This document shows, one piece after another, positions 12,015-24,710 of a stretch of 64,000 bases of DNA. Made by a program: the position numbers and the translations under genes. A model generated the notes under the pieces. The model worked only from the letters and a program-made list of their open reading frames with translations, had not been told where the DNA came from and searched no databases. Origin of the DNA: Halictus rubicundus (taxonomy: Eukaryota; Arthropoda; Insecta; Hymenoptera; Halictidae); assembly GCF_050948215.1 (NCBI RefSeq), contig NC_135155.1, positions 11,116,001-11,180,000 of the forward strand. The letters are read 5' to 3'. The first letter of the stretch is position 1, and every line of letters begins with the position of its first letter.

Positions 12015-15000
12015 TCGGTCCGCTCGCAGACCCGATACAAAACCATGGGTTCAGTTAGATAGAGGATGCATTTGAAGCTACCATTAAGCCCGTGATTGAT
12101 AATGCCCGCAGACCCGTTCTGCGCCATCGCGTCCGTCCGATCAAGGTCTCTCTGGGTATACCGATCACGCAAAAAACGAAAAGCGCGTGGCGGCTGTGGC
12201 GCGCAACAACGCAAAATCGCTGGAAAAAGCGAACGAAGTGACGTCCACTGCACTGTCACCAACATTCCTCGTACAACTCTATACAGACGTCCACTCCCGT
12301 AAAAAAAGGTAATTAGCGTCGAATCTTTGCTCCGCGATTTTCACCGCGCGAACGCGTCCCGTGCAAAATAGGTCTAGCAAAAATCCAATTTTATACAAGC
12401 TAGTCGTCACATTTAACGCTGGCATTATTGCAAATTAGAATCCATCATATGGATGCTACTGTGCGCCACGTGCATTTCACTGGGCACAGATAATTAAGTG
12501 AAAAATCGTGGCCTTGACTTTTTCCTTCCAAAAGGAATTTCTTTACACATTACCTAGTGAACTGATTCTTCTGACATCTCGAAGAACTAAAGTTGGTTGG
12601 ACCCCTTTTACAAAAGTTATTAGTTTTTCTAGGGCCCACCCCCAATTTGGTGCACCCCAATTGGGATTTTGGGAAATCGCCCGAAATCATCGATTCTGTC
12701 GATGAGTTTGTTAACTAAGATCGATAGAGGAAAAGCTACGTTACACCGCGGTACTTTGAAAGTCTTCGGTCCGAAAGTCCAAGTCCGTAAGTACGTTTCG
12801 TAGTGGTTTGTCACCGCGACAGACGTCATTAAATTTAACCCGTAAATAACGTGGTCGGAAAGTGCCGTTGCGAGAACTGGCAGTTTGCTGAAAACGTGGC
12901 GGTATCGTGAGCGTTGGTGCCTTCCCTCTCGCCGAAAGAAACGAATCGAAGAGGCGTGACTGTCTGGAAAGGCGCAACGAGGATTTAAAAGACGATCCCG
13001 GGGAACAGAGATGTTCCCGGTGGTCGTGACAGCGACTTCAGGGAAGTGGATTGGTTCTTCGAGCTGTTGATGCGAGCCCGGTACGTAGCCCTGAGGATTT
13101 GAATCGTGCTCGACGTACAACGTTGGCGCGAGCATCGCTTATTATCATATCCGGACGTTTCCTAGACCCGAAGGAAACCTTCTCCAACTAGAAGGTATGC
13201 CGGAGAGCTCTAGAAAGTAATCTCTCGCGTGCCACACGAAACTTGGCACTGGTTATAATGCCTCTCGTGCAATTTCTGATAGTTCGTTCTGAAACGAAGC
13301 TACCCTTCCTCGTTAGAAAACTAAATCCACCGAGGGTAATAATGCGATGGTTATTATACACCGAGCCTTTCATCTTACGCTTCACGAAGGGGCGTCTCGT
13401 ATAACGCGTTGAAAATTAGCCGATCATTCGGCCGATCGTTCCTCTCCAGAAAACGCTCGGAAAAGCGCCAGGATCATTTATCGTGCCGATGAAGTGAACA
13501 GGAAATCTTGGAGGTACGGAAAAACATTTGTCTTCGATACAAAGACCAGTATAATATTCGTTTAACCTCAAACGCTGTTTTCAGTTCGGCGATAAATATT
13601 TCTCTGCGTCAACAAAATTTCCTTTTCATTGCATTAGCAACCTTGCAAAAATCGGGAAGAATCATTATTCCACATAATTTTAATGGTAATTGGGACGCTT
13701 AGAAAAATGTTATTTGTAGAAACAGAATAATGTTAATTCTATAAATTTCCAAATAAAATTTTCAGCGAATCAAATTAAAACTTTTTAAAAATATTTTATA
13801 TAATCAAAAGTGATGATTCAAACGAAATATTCATATAAGACCTTGCAAAGACTACGCAGGGTTAAAAAGAAGCTCCGAAATCTGTTTTTAAAAATCGGTC
13901 ATATCATGGGACAACTTAATATTTCATGAAAGCGTTGATAAAGTGTTGGGTGACATTTTTGTTGTGGCTCGTAATGCTGGTCCGGCAGGGGCGACCATCT
14001 TGATTCACGGCGTGTACAGCGATAGGTGAATGAAAAGCCGGCGAGATCCGCGTGCCGGTGCAATTAAATTAAAAATACCGCGATATCGGGTGGGAGAGGG
14101 ACACAGGTGGTCACGAGCGCGTCCTCGCGTAGCGAACTCTTCAATTGCGCAAATATCTCGGAGCCTCGATGGGAGAAATTAGCATAATGCCGGGAAGCAT
14201 TAGGCTCGCGAGCGCAAATTGTGCGGCGTCCATCGGCTCAAAGAAACACACTGGGGAATACGGGAAGAAAGACAGAAAAACGGGAAAGGGGGCGGAGGAA
14301 CGAGCGAAAGAAAGGGACAGGGGAGGAGAAATAGGCGCGCGAGTATACGTGGTCTTTCGTTCGTAATATGAAGTCACCGGGGATAGTTGACACGGACAAG
14401 GACATTTGAGAAGGACCCACCGGGGAGAATACCGCGTACATTATCGCTTGACTGCGAATCTTTATGTGAAATCAAAATTGTCCGCGTCGATTGAGGTAGC
14501 CGTATAGAAATTTATATCTTTCTTTAACGACCTTGGCAAGTCGAACATAATGTGTCGACATTTTTGGGTCGTTTTAATCTTTCTACTATCTGAAATTGAG
14601 TTGAAAAATTCGTGTTCGTTATGAATGCATGAAATAACCGCGCGGTCCAATTATCTCTAATCGCTGGCGGCGTTCTCCCAAACGCGTTGTTTTCGTTTCA
14701 GATTTTTATTTACGGAATTGAGCAATTATCCTTTTATTGGAACAATTACGGTATTCCCTACAACCTGTCAGTCGGGACATTAGAAACAGTGTTATACCCT
14801 AGCATTAAAGTTTCGATTGAAACTGTAGACACCCTACCGTGGTATAAAATTGCGGAATTTTGTACACTCATTGCAAATACAAAAATTACCGACATTCCTT
14901 GCTCGTTAAAACTGTAAATTATAAAATCTAACGGTAGCGCGACAGTAGCATCAATGTGTTGTTGCTTCTTTATCTCCTAAGCAAAGGAGGCTATTCCCGA

Positions 15001-15652
15001 AAAAATCGCAAAAGTCGAGTAACAAATAGGAGGGTTTCCACGGTTCGAACAGGAGCGATCTACGCATCGTCGATGATCAATGGAAGCTTTCTCCGAAGGA
15101 TCGTTAGTTCCGGCTCTAATTGACCAATATTCTTTCGCCGGGGCAAAAAGCGAACGCGTTTTCGTTGGACGTGTTGCGACGACTCCGTTAGGGGTGCGAC
15201 GGTAGAAATGAGCCCACTTATTTTAATAAGGACGTTCGATCGACGAATACGGTGCTCGCCGATCGAGAGTGGATCGCGAGCGGGAAACCGAGAGCTCGTT
15301 ACCGGATGACGACACACGGACGATCCATCGAAAGTCCATCCCATCTTGAACGTGAAAGTGTTGCAAGAAAAGCAGGTTATTACAGGTAGTTACAGGTGGT
15401 TACAGGTAGTTGAGGCACCGCGTCCCGACTCTCTTTCGCACTTCCTAAAGGCCGTTCCCCGGCCTACAACCGAGGGCCGACACCGCGACCGCACGCTCGT
15501 GCGCTCCTTTCTTTCCCGTGACGCAACGGTGTCGTGTCTTTCGAGGCAATTCCTGTGGTTCGGGGCCCCAATATCAACGGAGGTGTACGTTTTCGTGGTG
15601 TAACTGACCTGTCCCGGGGATACATTAGTTGCGCCGCTCCGCTCCGCTTCGT

Positions 15653-15735
15653 GTCGCGCCGAGCAGAGCCGAGCCGAGCCAAGCCAAGCCGCTTTGTGTC
15701 GCGCGAAGCCAAGCCGAGCCGAGCCGAACCAAGCT
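15653..15735. repeat. (AGCCG)n pentanucleotide repeat
   Basis: Runs of GAGCC and AAGCC units over about 80 bp keep several frames open at once (15390-16045). A shorter tract of the same unit lies at 10435-10480. Confidence 0.9.
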
Positions 15736-17012
15736 GTTTCGCGTTGCTCGGAGCAGTTCGCCGCAGCTCGGCCCGCTCGGCTCCGCTCGGCGCGGCACAG
15801 AGCAGCGGCGGCGATCGCAGAGACCTGTCCGTTTCGTCCCTTTTTCTGCTTCTTTTCTCGTTTCGTTGGCTCCCCCCCTTCCGTCGCGCAATCGGAATGC
15901 CAGCCAACCAGCTGCAACGAAAGTAAATGCGCCGGGGAAGACATTGAATTAGCGCGATATATCGTGCACGGTTATCTCTCCGCAGCCCTCTTGACCACGC
16001 GGACAAATTCTTTGATAGACTGTACCCACCGACTCGTGAATACAATTACGCCCCGCCGACGGTACGCCCCGCGTTCGTGTGCGACGAAAACTTTATAGGA
16101 TGGGATTTTTCGCGTGCCTATTCCTCCGCCAGATTTTTATTCACCCCTTTTGCACTACCATTTATTTTACTGTTACCGTGATTCGAGTTTCCTTGTCGTT
16201 CATCATTTCTTCTAGAAGCGGATAGAAGTTTATTGTGTGCGTACTTCAATGGCTCTATGTCGACAACGACAAAGTAGAATTTTATTTCGATTTTATTCCA
16301 CATTTTCCAGTTACGTCTTTGCGGAAAATCATCCCCTTTCTGGCTGTAACAATTATGTTTGATCTTGTGGGTAATGACCTTTGGAAATAATTTTGCTAGT
16401 CGTTGTATGTTCTGCATTGTTGTTTATACAGATTTGCTAACAAACAATATTTTTCGTGTGTTGCAGGTAAGAATGCAACTATCACCTAAGGCGGACTGTC
16501 CTTGAACAACGCTTACACCGTTGTGAGTAGCACGTAAATAGTGTAATAGTAACTATATAATGAGAAGATGTAACTTAACAAACTGTACAACCGCTTTATT
16601 CGACGAAGTAAATATTTCTTTGACCCTAACTAAAGTGGTCCCTAAAATTGAAAATTCTATTTCTATTTTCTTATTTTACATTAATTTTTAGTCGCACGTC
16701 TAGACTGTGAATTTTTGCTCGATGATACAGGTTGCGTTCGAAAAAATTGAATTTGAAGATTGATACAGGTCAGCACAGACATAGTCACGATGCCAACTTT
16801 AAAAATCTACTAAGACATTAAAAATATTGGTGTGTTCACATTAATTCGCACACTACCGTATACCACCGGATTAGAAACACTGTGTACAATATGTACACTA
16901 AACGGTCCTTTCTGTAAATAAATTAAACTCACTTTTAGCGGAACCCATCGCCCGCATTATAACTTCAGTTGGCTAAAAAAAGTGTAAGCGAGGCGAATTC
17001 GATCGTTATATG

Positions 17013-17183
17013 TAGACCGCGGATCTTTATGCAAAATAAAAATGGTTTTCATTAGTTGCAAGACTTGGGAAGCAAATAGGAATATATTCCTCTGGGTAAT
17101 GGTTTTATTGGCACTCTTAAATTTTTATTGTTTGAAATTAGAGCCACCCATTTTTGCCAGAAATGCATAAAATCCGCAGTCTA
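17013..17183. mobile_element. MITE with TAGACTGCGG ends (hAT-like), copy 1
   Basis: Ends TAGACCGCGGATCTTTATGC and GCATAAAATCCGCAGTCTA. Flanks GTTATATG and GTTATAAG look like an 8-bp target duplication with one change. 171 bp, non-coding. Confidence 0.8.
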
Positions 17184-17495
17184 GTTATAAGCTACGAATG
17201 CCTAAAGATCCGCAGCCTCCTTAAGCGAATCTCTGAGCAGTATCTCCCCGAACAAAGTTACAACTTCATTAATCGCGCGCGGCAACGGTAAGAGGATAGT
17301 TCTCAGGACAACAGAGAATCCGCTTCGGCACGAGGCAATCAGCCCGCGATCCGGCCAGACGGTACTTTCTCCCACGGTGGAGAGGAACGAAATGAAAATC
17401 TTCTATTCCCGGGGTCTTGTCAGTCGATCTCGATAGAGCGTAACGCGATCCGTCTGGTGGTCGATGTGATCGTCGGTTCGGTGCCGTCCGAATTC

Positions 17496-17526
17496 ATCGG
17501 ATCGGATCGGATCGGATCCGATCCGC
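17496..17526. repeat. (ATCGG)n tract with mirrored end
   Basis: Four to five ATCGG units followed by ATCCGATCCG form a small inverted repeat. Confidence 0.85.
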
Positions 17527-18286
17527 GATCCATTGGCAGGACTTGGAGATCGCGCACTCGCTCGCCGTTCGCCGCGCGCGGAAAGGCTGGAAATCACTCG
17601 GCGATGGCGATCGCCAGTAAATCTGAATTCTCGTTGGACGGTAGTTATTCAACGGCGCGCGGGGAGCAGGAAGGGCAATTATGGAAGCATGAATATTTAT
17701 GGAAACTCGTGCACCGTGTAATCTTTATGAGACAACGACCGCGGGACGTCGCCCGGTACTGTGATACCTCACGGTTTACTTTGTCGGTGCGCACTCGCCG
17801 AACTCAATTACCCCAGCTGGCAAACAGCGAGAGAGAGAGAGAGAGAGAGATACGCGGGTGAAACTACGCGGTCGAAGAAGAGCGATCGATCCTTTGGTTA
17901 AGTGGCTACCTCCGCCGATATCTATTCGCTGACAAAAGGACGCGCGATGTACACACGACCAAGAAAATACGATCCAGCTGCGGGGGAGTGAGAGGAGATG
18001 CGTGGCTTTTTATGGCAATTAACGTGGATCTCGGATCGGCGATGCGTGGGCTGCGCCGTTACCCTCGTTGACGTACTCTTCTGACACCGGGAATAAACAA
18101 TGGCCCGCCATATCAGCCGGTTAATGCAAAAGCGGAGTAAGTCCATATTCTTCTGTTTGGTTTAACACCACGTCTCAATGGTTGAATCGTCATTGTTGAC
18201 TGCCGTTGTGGTCACTACTGACCGGCGCTGAACTTTCCCACGACACCACACAGTTGGCCAGGTTCGCTGGACAAAGTTCATGTTAA

Positions 18287-18504
18287 CACTAAACCTACCG
18301 AGGCTTAAAAGTAACTGATACAAGTTGTCTTATAAGAATGACGAGATTGAATTTATTTGGATTTTGTGCGGTTCGTATTATAATACATGCTCTATTAATT
18401 ATATTCATTTCATCATTTCCCACGAAAGCATCTTTATGATTTCAGTAATTGTAAAGTCAAAAATCTGGAACCGGTCGTTTTGACCGGCGGTGGTAGGTTT
18501 AGTG
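18287..18504. mobile_element. piggyBac-type TTAA MITE
   Basis: TTAA, then CACTAAACCTACCG at the left; CGGTGGTAGGTTTAGTG, then TTAA at the right (18283-18286, 18505-18508). 218 bp. The inner palindrome CCGGTCGTTTTGACCGG lies beside the right end. Confidence 0.8.
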
Positions 18505-21500
18505 TTAATTATACATTATTGATTACAAACAGAACGGCTTTAGAAGTTTTTTTGGGGTCGTAGAATCCAATTCTGGTATCACTTATCTACTAGAACTTGT
18601 CTTTAAAAACTACCCTTATAGATTGTGTTTCGATCTAAGAAATTGAAAGTTTAATAGTTGATTCAGAATGCGATTTTAAATGATTAATGTCTGATATCCT
18701 CGGACGTAAATAGTTAAGGAGTTCATGTTAACGAAAGTTGCGATTTCTAATGATTGCGAGTTTGATACGCCTAAAGGAATTTTAAAAAAGACGGAATTGG
18801 AACAAAAGTTAGCATTGTTATATAACATAATTCAGTTATTACACTCTACTCGCCTGAATGAGAGTCTACCAGCAAGAAGGTCAACGTCCGACTCGTCATT
18901 ATTGCGAAAAATCGGCGCGCGGGTAACGTAATATCACTTTTCCTTGGAAATAAAACGTTCCGAGTTATTGTTACCTGTATCGCGGCTAGACATGCTTCTC
19001 AATTACTTAGCAAAGCACGGTTGCGATGCCATTGTTGCGTTCGCTTATGCGCTAATTGGTGCAAACATTACGCGATTCGTTCTGCTAATTAGCGAACTGT
19101 TAGAAAGCCGATGATATACCCGCAGTTCCATTCAGTGTACGTCATTCAGACTCGAGGAATATTGCCGTGCAGGTTTTGCACTCTAAATCAACCTATACGA
19201 GGATCAAATTCGTGTGTTTACAAATGAAATCCACCCTTCTACAGACCAAATTCATCCTTCTGCAAATAAATAATTTCAAACGCAACACTTAAAAAATGAT
19301 CACGTCAATTTTCTTTACTCTTCTTTCTCAAGTTCTCAAGTGGAGAATATTTTGATATCGATTGTCACCAGACTCTCGAAAATTGAATATATTATTCTCG
19401 GCAAGCAGATATAATGTCGAGCAGGAACTCGTGTAGGTACGAAGCCTATTATCGATTAGACGTGAATGATAATTCCGAATTATCCCCCTCTCGTTTCAGG
19501 AACGTGTACCTCGCACCTATCATCTCCGAGCATTCTCTGTCTGAACGCCTTCTATACACCGAACGCGCTATAAGTCAGACGGTGCATTGTTCCCATGGCA
19601 GCGCATCGCACGTTTGTCGGGGTATCGATACGGGATACGCTTCACAGCCAATTATTATTGCCATTTAGATAAGGAACGCAGTTAGTTAAGCCTGGAGACC
19701 TCTCGGGATCATCGTGCGGTGCCTGCACCTTTTCCGCGGCGACTATTCGCCGATGCAAAGATGCATTCGATAGGCACGTGTCCAGTTGACGCGCCTGTGA
19801 CGCGCACGGTGACAATATTCGTCAAATCAACTATTAACGAATTAAAAACTCCACAGTCAGGGTGCAATTTCCAAAAAGGTCATTCATCGATACGAACGCA
19901 AACGAAAAATTCGTGTACATTTTTCGACATTGTAAAGTTAATTATCGAAGTGGGAAAAATTATTTTACAATAACCCAATCCTTTCTGAATAAAACAAAAC
20001 AAAATTCGGCTGAATCGGACAAACAGTTCCTGAGATAAAAATTCGTAAGTGAAGCCAATTTTCGCCAAAGTGGGCAACAAATTGCAAACTTCGGAGGCTT
20101 GTAATTTTTAAAGAAATTCTAACCAAAATTTTATTTTATTTCGAATGAAATGTGCTCGTCCCTAGTAAAGGGTTAATGCAACAATGCTGCTCCAGCAACG
20201 ATATATCTTCTTTCAAAGAAAAGTTAGAACAGGTGAGCAACTTTTTTCAGAGCCGGTCTGTAATTGCGATCTTACAACAATAGTATTTATAGTCAGAGAA
20301 TGTTGTGATGTTTGTGAAATCCCAGAAAAAAGTTTTCAACGATCGCGCCGGTTGCGTTTCCGGGTAGTTTCTCGGCGATCGGGCACGAGGTACCTTTTTC
20401 TCCCGTCTTTGTTTTCCACATCGCGAAAAAAAACCTTAGCCACCCGTAGCCGCTGACCGTAGCAGCAGGTCGTATCGTTTGCGAGGATCTACGATACTAG
20501 ATGCAAATGGGCTGCGCGAGAGAAGCAACCAGGAGTCGCCGCCGCGCTGCGCCGCGCCGCTTCGAATCTTAATAAGAATTCGCTTTCTGGTCTCGTTGAT
20601 TACGGGATTAACCAAGAACCAACGGATGAAAGTTTAGTGGTTTCTCACAGTTCAGCAGAAACCGTGATCCGAAAGCGCACGAAGCAATCTTGCGCACAAC
20701 CTAATTCAATCTAATCGCCGACACCTCGCGGATTTCGCCATCGGAAACGTCGCCGCTTCGAGAGATGAGCATTCTGCCACCGTGAAGCGGATCCTTCGAC
20801 GAATACATGTAATCAGCAGAGTCGTTACGCGATTTAGCCATTACGCAAGCTCTTCCAACGTTATGATCCCCCGGGTCTTCCCGATGTTCGACGATACTCC
20901 GACCGTATCGATCGGTGGCCCGTTCCGTGGAAATCGTCGGAACATCGTGTTACCAGCCTAATGACAAGTTTCTGGAATGCGTCGATTGTTAAACGTCTGC
21001 CGTGCTCCCGGGGTACTTCTTAATCTGCCTGCAGTTTCACGCCGCAAGCCGTGAACGCGTTAGCATACGTGCTGAACGGAAAGCTTGACTTCAAAGTCCA
21101 TCCTTCAGGGACGAAGGGCGTCTGCGCTGTATTAACTCAAATTAACCATAATTAATTACACAGGATGAGATTGCCAGGTGCGGTACACTTTCGATCGTTC
21201 ACTTTCCAGAATTTGAGGTCAGGAAGACGTCAAAAAATCGTCCCGATCTCCGGAGGGACTGGGAGTTGTGGAACAAGAATTTCTGATTGAGCGCTTCCTC
21301 GAGAAATTGACACGAAGAAGTAGAACTTGGAGGTTGTAGCGATGAAGTTGCAGAAGTAATACAGGAAGATATACTTTATTACCATTGGTGCTCACGGTAG
21401 AGAAACACCGATAGCCGATTGGCGAATCGGCCGATGCAATCCCCGAGTGACGTAAGCCACGGAAAATATCGCGTCCGTTCTTCTATTTCATTTTAATCCT

Positions 21501-21620
21501 CTTCGAGATGTCAGGGCACGCGTGACGCTGTCCGGTATCGCGGGCCCGTATAAGGGGGCATGATGTATCGTCAATTTGAGAAGAACGAAATGAATACTTA
21601 AGCGATACACTGGATCACCC

Positions 21621-21660
21621 AGGCGGGCAGGCAGGCGGGCAGGCAGGCAGGCAGACGGGC
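21621..21660. repeat. (GGCA)n tetranucleotide repeat
   Basis: GGCAGGCAGGCGGGCAGGCA pattern over 40 bp. Confidence 0.9.
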
Positions 21661-22610
21661 AAGCTTACGTGCACCAAAGGGATGAAGTAGACGCGAAGAT
21701 ATCATCTTAACGATTCGTATCCATCATTCGATGCCAATTCTAGAATCCCGCTATCGCTGATTCCGTATCTGTACAGAAAAACCCGGTCAGAAATAAGCCT
21801 ACGCCGCAGTCAGCCGGGACCACTTTCTTCGGCTGTCTCGGCGGCGGCCGGACTCGATTTGCTCGGGTTCATCAGCGCTCGCGAGCGTTTCAATCAAGGG
21901 ACAACGGTGCCTGATCCGCCGCAGAAGCTGGCGCGCACACGCGTAAAATCAATCAAACGTAACAGGACGAACGCGACCCAAAGGGAGCGAGAAGCCCGTC
22001 CTCGCAGAGCCGTGAGCTCGCCTGGGAACGTGTGCGCCGTCGTGTTACATTCGAGCCGGCTCGCGCGTGTATTCCCGTATCTCGATAATAGAATGATCTA
22101 TCTGCGACGAGCGGCAACAATAAGCTCGCGCGATATTATTCCAGCCCGCTGTATCGCAGACACGCGGGTACTTGATCTGGAAGCGAGCGGTGTGCCTAAC
22201 CCAACAAATAACAATACGGTATTGCCCTCACGTAACCGTAGAGTGGCCAAGATCAGCGCCATTATGCGCCGCCAGCGAGAGAAGTTCCTCTTCGGGTTCC
22301 TCTTCGGGGAGATCTCCGCGCCGTGTACCGTACACACCCTTGGACAACAACGGACAGCATACGGAACATAACTTCGATCCTCCTCTCTTCTCCTGGCCAT
22401 TCGCCGACCCCTTCTCTTCTCTTCCTGCCTCCGCTGTCTCACCGGATCCAGCACGTTTTCAATACTTAATGCACCACGGATGAAGCCCCGTTCAATTACT
22501 CGCAACACGATACCACGGCTATTTATTGTGGTCTGCCGAAGCTCGGGTATCCCTTTCCACCGTAGCTCTGTCCTCTTTCGGTCAACTACACCGGATGGTC
22601 CCTCTTTTCC

Positions 22611-22685
22611 CTCTTCTTTTTCTTCTTCTTCTTCTCCGTCTTCTCCTTCTTCTACATCTTCTTCTTCTTCTTCTTCTTCTTCTTG
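22611..22685. repeat. (TTC)n imperfect microsatellite
   Basis: TTC triplets with CTCC and ACA interruptions. Translation gives poly-Ser or poly-Leu, not a gene. Confidence 0.93.
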
Positions 22686-22944
22686 GACTTCTTCCTGTGT
22701 CTACGACTTCTCCCGGCCTCTACTATACTGTTCTTCTTTAGCGTCCCCATCTGGACAGAAACCATTCTGTCCATTGTGCTCGCGTCGCAAGTACTATCGA
22801 CGAGCTAAGCTACGCTTCCGTGGCCCTTCTCAAGGCCGCTTCATGCCTTGCACATTTTAGCCCTCGGGACAGTGGACTGTCTCGGAATAAACAACGATAT
22901 TCAATGATCCTTTACCTATCGGTTGAGTTTCAAGTAAATGTTAA

Positions 22945-23214
22945 CCCACCAGAGGCATCCCTCGATTATCCTACCTATACGAAACACTGTTAGTCCCACG
23001 GATTTTTAAACAAACCAGAGTGATGCTCGAAAATAGTTGCGATACGAGCCGAAATGTAAATACCTGTGTTATGGTCATTTGTAAATCAGTCCGAGAGTCT
23101 GACTCGTGATGTTTACGTGTGGTCCGATTTTCGCTCCACGAGTACTACTCGTGATGTTTACGCTTGGGCGAGAATCTTCATCCAGAGTCAGACTCGTTAA
23201 AGTACGGGAAAGAG
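22945..23214. mobile_element. TTAA MITE with repeated CACGAGT/ACTCGTG palindromes (forward copy)
   Basis: TTAA (22941-22944) and TTAA (23215-23218) bound about 270 bp. The right part has three imperfect palindromes of the type GAGTCTGACTCGTGATG, spaced by GTTTACG. It is the same family as 31805-32073, in the opposite orientation. Confidence 0.75.
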
Positions 23215-24371
23215 TTAAATCCGATTTATGAGAACATTGTTCGGCTGTTGTACACGGTTTGGTATTTATTTAAAAAATTGAGGGACTGCGAATATGTGAA
23301 ATAATAGTTTAAACATCTGCGGACAAATAATGCGAATGCACGGGAGGTCAAAGGAAGGGGGTATACGTTGTCCTGGATTAAAACTGTTCACGGAAACGAA
23401 GTAAGTCGTGGAACGGCTTGACAATTTCCGGAACGATAGTGATACGCGTCGAGAATAGCTCTCCCGAAGAAAAGGGCTTCCAATTGCTTCCTGGTTTCTC
23501 GATAACAGTCTCCACCCTGCCTCGGGACGATAATTCCGGATTAACAACAGCACGTCGGTATCGATTGTTTATCGTGTGAAAGCCGTTCGTGAACGATCGT
23601 CCATTACGTTCGCCATGTTGCACCAGCGTTTCACCGTTGCGGAGGGATGGTCTCGAACCTTTCTTAGTATCTGCCCTCGGTAATCTCTCCTCGCAATGAA
23701 GAAGGCACTCTCTCGATCCGGAAATTCACGTGATATCGACTACGAAGGCGATAGATTATAGGAGACCTACACAAAAACCATGCAGATCGTGTCCTCTCCA
23801 AAACAACCTTCGACAATCACAGGGATCGATTATTTTCATACGCACAATAGATCGCGTTGTCTTGCATAATCTTCTGCTCGTTTGCTCACCGTTGATTACC
23901 GTTGAACTATTTTTATTGTTATCGTATTAATATGAGTGAAAGTAAACGCTTTACTACACGCAATTTATAATAAAAATTTACTTATGTGAAACAAAACTCT
24001 CTTTTTTTACTATTCAATCAGCTGTAGGAAGTACAACATTTTTGGGACATCCTGTATAAAGTGGATTTAGAATGTATTTCTTTCAACTGTTTATTTACTA
24101 TTCGACAATACATATATTTCGAATTTTCCCATGCATATCAATGCGAGAAGAAGGTTCAGAAACATGTGCTTTGTCAAGTACTGTACCTCTAAATAAAATA
24201 TTCTATCATGACGACAATATTTGTAAAACTTTCGTTTCAAGCCAAAGTTCAGACCAAAGCATACAGAAAACTATTAAAATAAATCAAAGATAAAACATTT
24301 TCTCAGATACACTACCTTCATATTAATAGGTAATAAAAACCTACTTTCACAGTAATAAAAACATTGTAGTC

Positions 24372-24710
24372 TTACGAGATTTGTATTGAAAGACTAGTTT
24401 TCATAAAAAACCCAAAACTGCTGTTGCGGTATAGCCCTTGGGTGTACCCCTTCTCGCTGTGACCCTCTAGTAATTTATATAGTTCGCTATTTTTATCTAC
24501 GGTTGGATTAGTGTCAGCATTTTCTCGTTCTGCCACTGTTTTTACATCTGTTGAGCTGTCTTTTAGCAACCCGGCTGCTAATAAATGTTCTTTGGTTTGT
24601 TCACTAATTCCTCTTTGATCCACTGGTTTTAGTGGAAACTTCTGAGTTTCTTTATCCAACTTACTGGTAAATTCCGTAAGTAGAGTATCATCTCTTTGTT
24701 CAACATTCAT
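24372..24710 (-). CDS. Unassigned 112-codon reading frame, possible retrocopy or isolated exon
   Basis: A minus-strand frame from ATG at 24710 to TAA at 24372 encodes a hydrophilic, Lys/Glu/Thr-rich protein (starts MNVEQRDDTLLTEF). Its composition looks like real protein, unlike the Arg/Ser-rich frames nearby. The stretch SELYKLLEGHSEKGY followed by RNSSFGFF faintly resembles the region before the LIM domains of PDZ-LIM proteins (SEVYKML..., RQSxSF), but this is too weak for a name. A GTAAGA donor overlaps the last codons (about 24378), so it could be an exon. A minus-strand AATAAA-type signal lies near 24090. Transposon-like scraps flank it (GTGGTCCCTGAAGTCA at about 24765; a GGGACATCCTGTA end at about 24045). 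It may be a retrocopy captured near repeats. Confidence 0.35.
   Translation of the reverse strand: MNVEQRDDTLLTEFTSKLDKETQKFPLKPVDQRGISEQTKEHLLAAGLLKDSSTDVKTVAERENADTNPTVDKNSELYKLLEGHSEKGYTQGLYRNSSFGFFMKTSLSIQIS

Larger units (their letters stand above)
7651..17012. other. Gene-free stretch with microsatellites
   Basis: Contains the GA tract, AGCCG tracts, the half MITE and an irregular repeat of TTGGTACGAGTGAGCG (about 11178-11270). The longest frame (12629-13135, minus) has no recognisable protein. Confidence 0.55.
17184..24371. other. Mostly gene-free stretch between repeats
   Basis: Holds two TTAA elements and two microsatellites. A 68-codon frame at 18725-18931 has a protein-like middle (CEFDTPKGILKKTELEQKLA) but matches nothing I know. 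Confidence 0.5.

Noticed and set aside
12629..13135. 168-codon minus-strand frame, one of the longest in the left half
   Set aside because: No recognisable domain, no splice or polyadenylation context that stands out; its length is plausible by chance in this GC range.
15390..16098. Several overlapping frames of 88-193 codons on both strands
   Set aside because: All stay open because of the AGCCG pentanucleotide repeat and high GC; the products are repetitive Arg/Ser/Ala with no conserved pattern.
21859..22371. 170-codon plus-strand frame
   Set aside because: Arg-rich composition follows local GC content; an overlapping minus-strand frame is equally open and neither looks conserved.
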